Assembly: GCA_019636035.1 (NCBI GenBank) | Contig: JAHBYI010000001.1 | Span: forward strand, 737,508 to 801,507 | From: Candidatus Paracaedibacteraceae bacterium | GTDB lineage: Bacteria; Pseudomonadota; Alphaproteobacteria; Paracaedibacterales; Paracaedibacteraceae | Length of the DNA: 64,000 nucleotides | Reading direction: 5' to 3' | Shown here: piece after piece, positions 16,805-25,566 of the stretch | How positions within the stretch are numbered: position 1 is the first letter of the stretch | Layout of the letters: each line of letters starts with the position of its first letter | Notes under the pieces: generated by a model | The model's input: the letters and a program-made list of their open reading frames with translations, nothing else | Database searches by the model: none | Told to the model about the DNA's origin: nothing | Program-made: the position numbers and the translations under genes

Positions 16805-18835
16805 ATGCGCTTCATCGCCTCCGCCGTTCTTTTTCTTGTCGTCCTTATTCAATCATTGCCGGCAACTCAGGCTACTCTTGAGTATACACAGGTTGAACTC
16901 CTCAGCGAGGTTGAGACGATAAAACCCGAGACACCCTTTTGGGTAGTCTTTAAAATCACCATGAAACCGGGTTGGCACACTTATTGGAAAAATCCGGGTG
17001 ATTCAGGCATGGAAACACTCTTGACGTGGGATTTACCCGAAGGATTTTCTGCATCCCCCATCCAGTGGTTACCACCAGAAACACTAACACTAGGGCCTGT
17101 TGTCTCGTATGGGTATTCCAACGAGTCTTTTCACCTTGTTCAAATCACCCCGCCGAAAGATTTAGCCCAAGAATCATACTCTCTCAAACTCAAAGCCGAT
17201 TGGTTGGTTTGTGAAGAAACCTGTATTCCTGAAAGTGCTTCTCTCTCTCTGACCGTCATGACATCAAAAGAAAAAGATGTTCTTTTCACAGGTCACAAAG
17301 CTTTAATCGATGAACTCGTGAATGAGCTCCCCGATAAACCGAATCAATTTGGTGAATATCGCCTGAATGGTGAGAATATCGAGTTTTATCTGCCAGAAGG
17401 ATTATTGATCGATAAAAAGATCAGCGAGGTTAGTTTTTATCCGGAAGAAAAAGGGTCTATCAAAAACGGATCAGCACATCATTGGTTCATCAAGGATAAT
17501 CGCCTAATTATCTCAATGCTCAGGGATTTTTCAGCCCCGGATCGCATTACGAGTCTGGTCAAAATCACAGATGCAGACAACAAGGAAATCAAAGCCTATC
17601 AACTTTATTTTGGAAAAGTCCATGTTGCCCCAATCGATGGCGGGCTATCAGACAGCCTGTGGGGGATTCTGCTTTTTGCATTCTTAGGGGGGCTTATTCT
17701 TAATGCGATGCCTTGTGTTTTCCCTGTTTTATCGCTCAAGGCGGTCTCTATCGCCGGCAAAGCTAAGTCTCATCAGAAATTTATCCGCCAGCAAGGATTA
17801 TTGTATACCCTAGGCGTTTTTGGAACATTCCTAGCAATGGCAAGTATCTTAATTCTCCTAAAATCATCAGGAGAAAGCGTTGGTTGGGGGTTTCAGATGC
17901 AAAATCCCTATTTCATCGCCTTCATGGCCTATCTGATGTTCTTTGTTGGATTAAACCTGTCCGGGTTTACTTCTCTACCCGCCTTGTTTGGCACAACTCA
18001 AGCCTCAATTGATGAGACAAAAAGCCCGTGGTCAAGTTTCTGGATTGGGGTTTTAGCTGTTCTGGTAGCAACCCCCTGCACAGCACCCTTTATGGGCATT
18101 GCAATTGGATATGCTCTCGGCCAATCAGCATTGATTATTTTCCTCGTCTTTTTAGCTCTCGGTCTAGGATTTGCAATGCCTTATTTGCTCATTAGTTTGA
18201 TTCCTCTAACATTGCGGTTACTCCCCAAACCGGGACGCTGGATGGAAACATTCAAGGAATTCATGGCCTTTCCTATGTATCTAACCGTGGCATGGTTACT
18301 GTGGGTTTTGGTTCAACAATCAGGATCACGAGGACTGATTACCTGTCTCATTGGCTTAATTGGCATGGCCTTTAGTTTTTGGTTTTGGCACCGTTTTACA
18401 CCGCGCTCAGTTCCCGTCAGAATCATGATCAGTCTGTTTCTGACAGGATTAACCTTAAGCCCTATGATTTATGTCAAACCTGCCCTTAACCTCATCCAAA
18501 CGGAAAAATTTTCGCGCCACCGTTTACAAGAATTGCGTGCGCAGGGAAGACCTGTTTTTGTCTATGCCACAGCCGCATGGTGTATTACCTGTAAGGCAAA
18601 CGAAATTGCCCTTAAATCGCCCGCCATGCAGTTGACTTTTAAAAACCAAGACATAACCTTGTTAGAAGCGGATTGGACAAATCAAGATCCGGAGATTACG
18701 GATTATTTAAAAAGCTTTAGTCGTAGTGGGGTTCCGTTGTACGTTTACTATCCCCCTCAGGGTGATGCGATCATCTTACCTCAACTCTTAACTGAATCGA
18801 TTATTGTCGGCACACTTACAAACGGAGGAAAATAA
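16805..18835 (+). CDS. ScsB/DsbD-like transmembrane thiol-disulfide reductase
   Basis: About 676 aa. Signal peptide (FIASAVLFLVVLIQSLPATQA); a periplasmic DsbD-alpha-like domain with VCEETCIP; eight or so membrane helices with the redox motifs NAMPCVFPVLSLKA and ATPCTAPF; and a C-terminal thioredoxin domain with AAWCITCK. DsbD/ScsB proteins carry electrons from cytoplasmic thioredoxin to periplasmic partners. The domain size and N-terminal sequence fit the ScsB branch, as in Caulobacter, where partners include ScsC and a peroxiredoxin-like protein; such a protein follows with a TAATG overlap. ATG at 16805 is preferred over TTG 16790 for its clean signal peptide. Confidence 0.88.
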   Translation: MRFIASAVLFLVVLIQSLPATQATLEYTQVELLSEVETIKPETPFWVVFKITMKPGWHTYWKNPGDSGMETLLTWDLPEGFSASPIQWLPPETLTLGPVVSYGYSNESFHLVQITPPKDLAQESYSLKLKADWLVCEETCIPESASLSLTVMTSKEKDVLFTGHKALIDELVNELPDKPNQFGEYRLNGENIEFYLPEGLLIDKKISEVSFYPEEKGSIKNGSAHHWFIKDNRLIISMLRDFSAPDRITSLVKITDADNKEIKAYQLYFGKVHVAPIDGGLSDSLWGILLFAFLGGLILNAMPCVFPVLSLKAVSIAGKAKSHQKFIRQQGLLYTLGVFGTFLAMASILILLKSSGESVGWGFQMQNPYFIAFMAYLMFFVGLNLSGFTSLPALFGTTQASIDETKSPWSSFWIGVLAVLVATPCTAPFMGIAIGYALGQSALIIFLVFLALGLGFAMPYLLISLIPLTLRLLPKPGRWMETFKEFMAFPMYLTVAWLLWVLVQQSGSRGLITCLIGLIGMAFSFWFWHRFTPRSVPVRIMISLFLTGLTLSPMIYVKPALNLIQTEKFSRHRLQELRAQGRPVFVYATAAWCITCKANEIALKSPAMQLTFKNQDITLLEADWTNQDPEITDYLKSFSRSGVPLYVYYPPQGDAIILPQLLTESIIVGTLTNGGK

Positions 18836-19470
18836 TGTTAAGAATCTTATCGAGCCTGATTTTGATTTTTGGATTGAATTCAGCAAATGCAGCAAAGGAC
18901 AAAAAAATTCCGGACATTAACAGCACCATCAAGATTGGTGAGTTAGCTCCGGATTTTGATGCAAAAGACACTCAAGGTAAGGACGTTAAACTGAAAGACC
19001 TGAAAGGAAAATTTGTTGTTCTGGAATGGACAAATTATGAATGTCCCTTTGTGCAAAAGCACTATAAATCCAAAAACATGCAAGACCTACAAAAGAAATA
19101 TACAGACAAAGGCGTTGTCTGGATTTCTGTTATTTCCTCAGCCCCCGGCCAGCAAGGTCATATGACAAATGATACGGCCAACGCAGCCATCAAAGACAAA
19201 GAAGCAACACCAACTCATATGCTGTTGGATTCTGATGGTGCGATGGGACGTGCTTATGGTGCCAAAACAACGCCTCACATGTTTGTCATTGATAAAGACG
19301 GAAAACTTGCCTACATGGGAGCCATTGACAATCAACCAACCGCTCTGCCAGATAAAATTAAGTCAGCCAAAAACTATGTATCAGAAGCCCTTGATGAACT
19401 CATGGCAGACAAAAAAGTTACCGAACACCAAACGCAGTCTTATGGATGTGCGGTCAAGTATGCCAGTTAA
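18835..19470 (+). CDS. Periplasmic peroxiredoxin-like (thioredoxin-fold) protein
   Basis: 211 aa. Signal peptide ending near NSANA; AhpC/TSA-redoxin fold with GELAPDFDAKDTQGK, then VVLEWTNYECPFVQKHY, in which one Cys replaces a CxxC, and TTPHMFVID. A second Cys lies near the C terminus (SYGCAVKY), so a two-Cys peroxidase or reductase cycle is possible. The WTN-x-x-CPFV-x-KHY...GCxVKY pattern is found in envelope redoxins paired with ScsB-type reductases. It overlaps the upstream reductase gene by 1 bp, so it is probably its substrate. Confidence 0.82.
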   Translation: MLRILSSLILIFGLNSANAAKDKKIPDINSTIKIGELAPDFDAKDTQGKDVKLKDLKGKFVVLEWTNYECPFVQKHYKSKNMQDLQKKYTDKGVVWISVISSAPGQQGHMTNDTANAAIKDKEATPTHMLLDSDGAMGRAYGAKTTPHMFVIDKDGKLAYMGAIDNQPTALPDKIKSAKNYVSEALDELMADKKVTEHQTQSYGCAVKYAS

Positions 19471-19505
19471 CCAGGCTAGAGTTATGCGTATAGAGCGGAT
19501 TCTCC

Positions 19506-19528
19506 ACCTCTCCCACAAGGGGAGAGGT
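19506..19528 (+). other. Hairpin after the redoxin gene
   Basis: ACCTCTCCC / GGGAGAGGT stem (9 bp) with a 5-nt loop, ending about 58 nt after the stop. A T-rich tract does not follow directly (TTAGGAATTCC), so it is either a factor-assisted terminator or part of a repeated sequence. Confidence 0.4.
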
Positions 19529-19613
19529 TAGGAATTCCGCCACTTACAAAGCATCCGGATAACAATTTTTTGTATTCTTTACGTCGAACTGACGTTATTT
19601 AAGATAGGAAATC

Positions 19614-20228
19614 ATGTACAACAATCCCAATCCCAATGAAACATATCCGATTAATGGTATTAAACGGACTTGTTTCCTAAAAAATATTATCAACCACCCA
19701 CAAATTCATATCGGTGACTTTACTTATTATGATGATCCGGATGGTGTTGAAAGTTTTGAGAGAAACGTTCTCTATCTCTTTGACTTCATTAACGATAACC
19801 TGATCATTGGTAAGTTCTGTCAGATCGCAACAGGTGTGCGTTTCATTATGAATGGTTCCAATCATGCCATGAATGGCATTTCGTGCTATCCCTTCAAAGT
19901 CTTTGGCCATGACTGGGCACAAGCATCACTCGATGTCCCCTTTAAAGGGGATACCGTTATTGGTAATGATGTCTGGATTGGTAATTCAGCAACATTCATG
20001 CAAGGTATTAACGTTGGCGATGGGGCGATTATTGCAACAAACTCAGTTGTCACAAAAGATGTCCCCCCTTATGCCATTGTTGGTGGCAATCCTGCTCAGA
20101 TCATACGATATCGCTTTGACCCAGAGACTATTGAAAAATTACTTGAAATCAAATGGTGGGATTGGCCCCTTGATAAAATTACAGCAAACATTAAAGTACT
20201 GAGTTCCGGTAACATACAGGATTTATAA
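19614..20228 (+). CDS. Hexapeptide-repeat acetyltransferase, Vat/CatB (xenobiotic) type
   Basis: 204 aa. Left-handed beta-helix hexapeptides (LIIGKFCQIATGV; VIGNDVWIGNSATFMQG; VGDGAIIATNSVV) and the active-site loop MNGSNHAMNG with its catalytic His. PPYAIVGGNPAQIIRYRF and IKWWDWP are shared by the Vat/CatB streptogramin/chloramphenicol acetyltransferase family. These trimeric enzymes move acetyl from acetyl-CoA to a hydroxyl group. Many family members have unknown natural acceptors, so resistance is only a possibility. AGGA precedes the ATG. A dispersed element copy abuts the 3' end, consistent with an accessory gene. Confidence 0.85.
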   Translation: MYNNPNPNETYPINGIKRTCFLKNIINHPQIHIGDFTYYDDPDGVESFERNVLYLFDFINDNLIIGKFCQIATGVRFIMNGSNHAMNGISCYPFKVFGHDWAQASLDVPFKGDTVIGNDVWIGNSATFMQGINVGDGAIIATNSVVTKDVPPYAIVGGNPAQIIRYRFDPETIEKLLEIKWWDWPLDKITANIKVLSSGNIQDL

Positions 20229-20231
20229 TTA

Positions 20232-20333
20232 CTATAGCTAGAACCATTTCTGCGGGTACAGACGCGAGGGGCGACGTGTACAGTTAGTATACGAGAGACG
20301 ATGCAACAGCCGAATTATAAGCGGTCGGCTAGA
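20232..20333 (-). repeat. Dispersed inverted-repeat element, full copy B
   Basis: Reverse orientation to copy A: it begins CTATAGCTAGAACCATTT and ends AATTATAAGCGGTCGGCTAG. The central CGACGTGTACAGTTAGTATACGAGAG... region (here quoted in part) corresponds to that of copy A. It lies immediately next to the nhaA stop codon and 4 nt after the acetyltransferase stop. Confidence 0.75.
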
Positions 20334-21515
20334 TCAAGCGGAATGACTATACTCTTTCTTAATGAGGAACAAGCAAATACAACCGTAAATAGCTGATAGG
20401 ACAGACCCAATAATCACACCAACACGCATTGTATAATTAGGCTCAGTTGCCTCAAAAGTTAAATCGCCAATGAATAGGCTTAACGTAAAACCGATTCCGC
20501 CTAAAACAGAAACCGCATACAACAGCGACCAACTGATTTGATGGGGTAATCGCGCAAGTTTTAATCGAACAGAAAGCCATGAGAATCCAAATAAACCCAA
20601 CGGTTTTCCTACAAATAACCCTGCAATAATTCCAAGAGAAATGGGTGCCTTAAGGATGTCTACAGATATTGAATCCAAATCTATGCCTGAATTAATAAAA
20701 ACAAAAAGCGGAAGAATGACAAAACAGACAAGGGGGCGTAGGATTTTCTCAAGTTGATGGAAGGATGAGCTAATCTTCCCATTGACCATAACGGGTAATG
20801 TCAACGCCAAAATAGCCCCACTCAAAGTCCCATGGCACCCTGACTCGACCATAGACAACCACAAAAAGAAACCGAGGAGCAAATAAAAGGAATTTTGCTG
20901 AACGCCTCGTGCATTCAATAACAGGAGGATACAGACTAAACCGACGGAAATAGACAGAGCTATAAAATTAATGTTGGCTGTATAAAAAATCGCCAAAATA
21001 AGAAGTGCCAAGGCATCATCAATGAGAGAAAAACTCACGATAAAAGCCCTGACTTTTTTAGAGATTGCCTCTCCAAATAAAGAAACGACTCCCAGCAAAA
21101 AGGCCGTATCCGTTGCAATGGGAATTGCCCACCCTTTAATAGATTCCTGGTTCCTGTTAAAAAACCAATACACTAACGCCGGAACAACAATACCACCGAT
21201 AGCCGCAAAAGCTGGCATGACCAAAGTTTTGCGATCCTGATACTCCCCACAAACCAACTGATACTTTAATTCCATACCAATAAATAGAAAGAAAAGCGTC
21301 ATCAATCCATCATTAACAATCTGAACGACCGTTGTCTCATAAATCAAATCACCGAATTTCATTGTAATCGGCAAAAAAACAATATCCTGATAAAAATGAG
21401 AAGTTGCATGCAAGTTAGCTAAGATCAACGCTGTAATAAACGTGAAAATGATCACTAAACCTGAGGCAACCTCTGATTTAGCCAGCGTTACAAGCTTGAT
21501 TTTCCCTTGCATCAT
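20334..21515 (-). CDS. nhaA: Na+/H+ antiporter NhaA
   Basis: 393 aa with about 12 membrane helices. Family markers: DGLMTLFFLFIGMELK near the start, WAIPIATDTAFLLGVVSLFG, and FIVSFSLIDDALALLILAIFY, which holds the paired Asp residues that bind and exchange Na+ and H+ in the NhaA mechanism. It exports sodium at the expense of the proton gradient, for pH and salt homeostasis. The stop codon touches element copy B. The neighbouring minus-strand gene ends 9 bp upstream of its start, so it may share that operon's transcript. Confidence 0.92.
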   Translation of the reverse strand: MMQGKIKLVTLAKSEVASGLVIIFTFITALILANLHATSHFYQDIVFLPITMKFGDLIYETTVVQIVNDGLMTLFFLFIGMELKYQLVCGEYQDRKTLVMPAFAAIGGIVVPALVYWFFNRNQESIKGWAIPIATDTAFLLGVVSLFGEAISKKVRAFIVSFSLIDDALALLILAIFYTANINFIALSISVGLVCILLLLNARGVQQNSFYLLLGFFLWLSMVESGCHGTLSGAILALTLPVMVNGKISSSFHQLEKILRPLVCFVILPLFVFINSGIDLDSISVDILKAPISLGIIAGLFVGKPLGLFGFSWLSVRLKLARLPHQISWSLLYAVSVLGGIGFTLSLFIGDLTFEATEPNYTMRVGVIIGSVLSAIYGCICLFLIKKEYSHSA

Positions 21516-21524
21516 TGACTCTCC

Positions 21525-22979
21525 TTATGCCTTTTTCTTTTGCCCCTGCTCAGGGCATCCCTCTACCAAAGACTCAACATCTTGGAAGCACTGGTTGAAA
21601 TCCGTTTCAACAATAGGGCAATCAGCCACAATGGCAGCACCGGCTTGACTTGTTGGAAAAAGATTATCCGAATCCTGAATTTTTGGCTTTAATCCCTTAA
21701 TCAACGCACTAATTTTTATCGCAATGTCTTCGAAACTATCCGATGGTTGGATATCCCGCTGGAGTGTAACTTTCTTGAACTCATAAACATGCGTTAGTGC
21801 CCAAACAGCTCCGAAATGAACCGAGTTTTCTTGAAATTGAGTTATCATTGTCAAAATCGTTTTAGCAACATCGGGTGTTGGTGAAAGAAGCAAATTTGAT
21901 TTATCATATCCCCAAAAATGGGACATCAAATTCGGAATAATTTCTAAACCATCCGCCGGTGCTCTGTGCCGTAAAACCACAACGCGCGTTTTCTCAGAAT
22001 CCAATCGCTGAGCATAACATTCAAGAACGGACTGCGCTGTTTCCAAAGCCTCATCTTCATACAAAGGTATCGCCGATAAGGTTATAACAAATTTGATTTT
22101 ACTTGCGACAGCTTGATCAAGCAATAGTCTGGGGAATGTCAAATTCCTTAAGAGAAAGTTTTTCTGAGCCCCTGCCAAATGAGAGAATGTGTAACACCGA
22201 TCTAAATCAAAAACATACTTTATGGCATAAGTCTTAAATAAACTTTTTAAGTCTGCGGTTGCTAGGTTTGAACTCAAGGCAAAAACAACCTGACTTTTGG
22301 GCATAAATCGTTTAACCCAAGCTTGCATCATCGCAATATTAGCTTCAGACGAATCAATCAAAACTAATTTTTTTGGCGGGTGACTGACCATCATTCCTAA
22401 CAGTTTTTGGCCTACGGGCGTCCCTGCACCGGAAATAAGAATGGAATCCAATTTGTCGAGCATAGGGATAGTTGCTTCAGACGGAACCGCAACATCCGGC
22501 CATTTGGGGCGAATCTGCTGCCACATCTGGTAATAATTCATGGCAATAGGGCGTTGGATTCGTAAGGTACGAATCTTACTCCGCTTTACCCAAATCAACA
22601 GAGCAGCCGTTGAAAAAACAGGGATCATCCAATGAACCATTTCCCGCTGCCCCCCTAAGAGCATCAGAGGAAAAAAAACAATCAACGTTCCAATAATTTT
22701 CCAAAAGTTAATGTCAGCATAGGTTTCGAGAATAAGAACAACATGGTTTTTAGTCTGCAAAAATAAATTAACCCCAATGGTAACCAACGCCAGAATCAAA
22801 AATGTTTTCGATAAATATCCCGATGAAAACCCTGTTAAATCAAAGTCATACCAGATTAAACAAGTCAGAATAAAAACGAAAACAGTTTTAAGTGCGGAAC
22901 CAATCGGCGATAAAACCATATCAAATCGGCTGGTTATCTCATGCCAACTGACCATAAATGACTGAATTTTGTTTTTCAT
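21525..22979 (-). CDS. Degenerate CapD/WbpM/FlaA1-like membrane sugar-nucleotide dehydratase
   Basis: 484 aa. Three to four N-terminal helices (residues ~30-130), then a Rossmann domain with ILISGAGTPVGQKLL (residues 180-194) and KKLVLIDSSEANI, the layout of CapD/WbpM UDP-sugar 4,6-dehydratases. The catalytic region is not conserved: where the family has S-T-D-K-A-V and a downstream G-A-S-K-R, this protein has TLSAIPLYEDEALETAQSV (300-318), lacking the catalytic Lys. The cofactor loop TGxxGxxG is altered too. It may be a non-catalytic or re-purposed relative. Its start overlaps the O-antigen-ligase-like gene by 41 bp, placing it in surface polysaccharide metabolism. Confidence 0.7.
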   Translation of the reverse strand: MKNKIQSFMVSWHEITSRFDMVLSPIGSALKTVFVFILTCLIWYDFDLTGFSSGYLSKTFLILALVTIGVNLFLQTKNHVVLILETYADINFWKIIGTLIVFFPLMLLGGQREMVHWMIPVFSTAALLIWVKRSKIRTLRIQRPIAMNYYQMWQQIRPKWPDVAVPSEATIPMLDKLDSILISGAGTPVGQKLLGMMVSHPPKKLVLIDSSEANIAMMQAWVKRFMPKSQVVFALSSNLATADLKSLFKTYAIKYVFDLDRCYTFSHLAGAQKNFLLRNLTFPRLLLDQAVASKIKFVITLSAIPLYEDEALETAQSVLECYAQRLDSEKTRVVVLRHRAPADGLEIIPNLMSHFWGYDKSNLLLSPTPDVAKTILTMITQFQENSVHFGAVWALTHVYEFKKVTLQRDIQPSDSFEDIAIKISALIKGLKPKIQDSDNLFPTSQAGAAIVADCPIVETDFNQCFQDVESLVEGCPEQGQKKKA

Positions 22980-24156
22980 CCGAAACCCTAAGCGAAAACA
23001 ATACTGTTACCATTATTATGACGGATAACCACCAAATTTGCCAGATCCCAAAACTAACAGAAACAATAAAAATTAATGTTGTGACATATCCGTGCATCAA
23101 TGCCAAGCAAGACTTGTTTTTTACCTGCTGATAACCCTGGTGGATAAGGGATACCATAAAGAGCCCCAGCAACAAAGAACCGATTACTCCGAGCTCTAAG
23201 AGGATTTGAAGCAACCCATTATGAAGATGCAAAACCCCACTACGAAACAGTGTTATTTTTTGAAAATCACCGTCAGTTGTCACATAACTTTGAATCGGAG
23301 AAACAATACTGAGCTCAGGCGTTTGCCCAACCCCGATTCCAACAACCGGAGACGACAAAACATGCTTTGACGCCCAATCAATCATCTCAAATCGTTGCTG
23401 AGAAGATCCGGAATATGGGTCAACAGCAATTTTCTGCCAATGATCTTGCGTCATAAACAGACCAACACCCAAGGCAACACAAATCGGGGCAAGAGCAATG
23501 CCCACAGCGATCATCTTGTTCATTAATTTCGGCAGGATAAGCGTAAGAACAACAATCAAACATCCCAAGAGGAGAGCCACAGGCCCTGCATCAAATTCAT
23601 AGGGGAAAATGAGCCAAGCCGATGTGGCAATCGAAAAAAGGACAAAGGCAATTTGATATCGAGGATAACGCTGTGTTAACTCGAACAACCAAATGGCCAG
23701 ACAAGACGTCGTCATGAATCGGGAATAAGTTGCAGATCGATTGGTGTGAATAATATCGATCAAGGGGTAATCTAAAAAGTAATCCAAAATCAAAATCCCG
23801 ATACACAGCCACAACCCCTTAAAGAATAATGATAGATGACGATTAAATTCGGATGAACTTAAAGACGCCATATAAAGATAAAACAGTGGGGCAAGGCCAA
23901 CAAGGGGGGCAACTTTTTTCAATGTTATCCAAGAAATCCGTGGATTAATCGACCAGAAACAAGAAAGTCCCATCCAAACAACAAAACATAAAAGACTAAT
24001 CCATGCAGGAGTTATAAGGCTTCTTACGGACTTAAATTTATGATCAGAGATCCCCACTATCGATATGATGACCAAGGGAAGATAAAGCCCCTTTGGCGCG
24101 AATAAAGCCAGAGGGCCAAGTGCCGCAAGCGTCCATCGTGTTACTGTATGAATCAT
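22939..24156 (-). CDS. O-antigen ligase / Wzy-like membrane protein
   Basis: About 405 aa with 10-12 hydrophobic helices. The WaaL/Wzy_C signature is a large periplasmic loop with VVGIGVGQTPEL and, after it, LHLHNGLLQILLELGVIGSLLLG, the H-N-x-x-L-x-x-x-x-E-x-G motif. Such proteins attach or polymerise polysaccharide on lipid A-core or other carriers at the periplasmic face. Start set at ATG 24156, which overlaps the EVE gene stop (ATGA); an upstream in-frame codon at 24192 would lie inside that gene. Ligase and polymerase cannot be told apart here. Confidence 0.8.
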   Translation of the reverse strand: MIHTVTRWTLAALGPLALFAPKGLYLPLVIISIVGISDHKFKSVRSLITPAWISLLCFVVWMGLSCFWSINPRISWITLKKVAPLVGLAPLFYLYMASLSSSEFNRHLSLFFKGLWLCIGILILDYFLDYPLIDIIHTNRSATYSRFMTTSCLAIWLFELTQRYPRYQIAFVLFSIATSAWLIFPYEFDAGPVALLLGCLIVVLTLILPKLMNKMIAVGIALAPICVALGVGLFMTQDHWQKIAVDPYSGSSQQRFEMIDWASKHVLSSPVVGIGVGQTPELSIVSPIQSYVTTDGDFQKITLFRSGVLHLHNGLLQILLELGVIGSLLLGLFMVSLIHQGYQQVKNKSCLALMHGYVTTLIFIVSVSFGIWQIWWLSVIIMVTVLFSLRVSDEKQNSVIYGQLA

Positions 24157-24566
24157 CGGTGATATCCACCCATTTGACAGAGGATATCCCAAGATGCTTC
24201 ATCAATGGGCATAACAGATAATCTAGACTGGCGAATTAAAGCCAACTGAGATAAATCAGGCACAAGCTTGATTTGATCAAGGGACACAGGCATCGGCATA
24301 TCCGCGTAATACTCAACATCAACCATGCCAAAACGCCCTGTCTCATCCGTATGATCCGGATAATACGCACAACTAACCCGCACGATACCAACAATCTTAC
24401 GCTCACTCACCGAATGGTAGAAAAAACATAAATCATCGACGTTCATAGCCTTCATATTATTAGAGGCTTGGTAATTTCGAACCCCATCCCAATGGGTTAT
24501 CTTCTTTTCCTTTTGATCTTGCCAAGACCACGTTGACGGTTCCGTTTTAATCAACCAATATGTCAT
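24153..24566 (-). CDS. EVE-domain protein
   Basis: 137 aa, one EVE domain: YWLIKTEPSTWSW at the start, WDGVRNYQASNNMKAM, LCFFYHS and IVGIVRV. EVE domains share the PUA-like fold and bind modified bases in DNA or RNA; the human homologue is THYN1. Frequently found beside tsaD/gpsA-type genes in proteobacteria. TAATG overlap with gpsA and ATGA overlap with the ligase gene show it is mid-operon. Confidence 0.9.
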   Translation of the reverse strand: MTYWLIKTEPSTWSWQDQKEKKITHWDGVRNYQASNNMKAMNVDDLCFFYHSVSERKIVGIVRVSCAYYPDHTDETGRFGMVDVEYYADMPMPVSLDQIKLVPDLSQLALIRQSRLSVMPIDEASWDILCQMGGYHR

Positions 24567-25561
24567 TAAAATTCCCTTTCTGATTGACGTGATAAAATAT
24601 CAGTAATCACAGAACGAATCGATTCTTTTTCATGAAGAACACGATAAATAGCCTGAGTCAACGGCGCATAAACAGCTAGTTCCTGAGCAATATCATAAAC
24701 AGCAGCAGTCGTCGCCACTCCTTCAGTGACGGAATGGCGTCGTCCCAAGATTTCATCCATAGATTCACCTTGCCCCAATTGCAATCCAAAGGAATAATTG
24801 CGCGATTTTGAACTTGTCGCCGTCAGAAACAAATCCCCCACGCCCGCTAGTCCCAAAAAAGTTTCAGTTTCACCACCAAGAGCAACGCCTAATCGCATCA
24901 TCTCAGCCAATCCTCGCGATAGAAGAGCTGCTCGAGTGTTACACCCCATCCCCAATCCGTCAACAATACCACTTGCAATAGCAATGACATTCTTACACGC
25001 TCCGGCCGCTTGAACACCAATAATATCCTGACTGACATAACAACGCAGCACACTATGCCTCAATTGTTTTGCAATCGATTCAGCCACATCTATCTCTTGA
25101 CAGGCCAGCATAACAGCAGTTGGAGCACTGAGTGCCAGCTCATCTGCAAAAGAGGGCCCCGATAGAACAGCAACAGGATTAGCCACGCGACGACGAGCAA
25201 TGCCGGATAACAACGATTTTTCAACACGATGAATACCCTTAGCACAAATAACGAGAGGTGTTGACACTTTTAACCAAGGCTTAAGATCGTCAATAACATG
25301 ATCCGTGTGTTGTGCGGGAGTCGCTAATAAAACCACATCAGCCGTTTTCAAAACCGATAAATCATTGGTGATCGTCAATTCTTTCGGCAAAGGAATATCA
25401 GGGAGATAACGATCATTCAATCGTTTGAGATTCAGCTCATCAACAAGCTCTGGCCGACGCGCATACAATGTCACGTTTTGATTAGCCTTTAACGTACTGA
25501 GAGCCAACGCCGTTCCAAATGCACCTGCCCCTATAACGACAACATGTTTTTTTTCCTGCAT
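24566..25561 (-). CDS. gpsA: Glycerol-3-phosphate dehydrogenase (NAD(P)+)
   Basis: 331 aa. N-terminal Rossmann VVVIGAGAFGTALAL, then VVLLATPAQH, VICAKGI, VAVLSGPSFADEL and the catalytic-region GACKNVIAIASGIVDGLGMG with the active-site Lys. Makes sn-glycerol-3-phosphate for phospholipid synthesis. The open frame continues upstream to 25660, but ATG 25561 preceded by AAGGAT gives the normal N terminus and lies 6 bp after the tsaD stop. Confidence 0.95.
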   Translation of the reverse strand: MQEKKHVVVIGAGAFGTALALSTLKANQNVTLYARRPELVDELNLKRLNDRYLPDIPLPKELTITNDLSVLKTADVVLLATPAQHTDHVIDDLKPWLKVSTPLVICAKGIHRVEKSLLSGIARRRVANPVAVLSGPSFADELALSAPTAVMLACQEIDVAESIAKQLRHSVLRCYVSQDIIGVQAAGACKNVIAIASGIVDGLGMGCNTRAALLSRGLAEMMRLGVALGGETETFLGLAGVGDLFLTATSSKSRNYSFGLQLGQGESMDEILGRRHSVTEGVATTAAVYDIAQELAVYAPLTQAIYRVLHEKESIRSVITDILSRQSEREF

Positions 25562-25566
25562 GTGGA

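Noticed and set aside
19506..19528. Strong intrinsic terminator after the redoxin gene
   Set aside because: The stem is good but no T-run follows, so I list it only as a hairpin.
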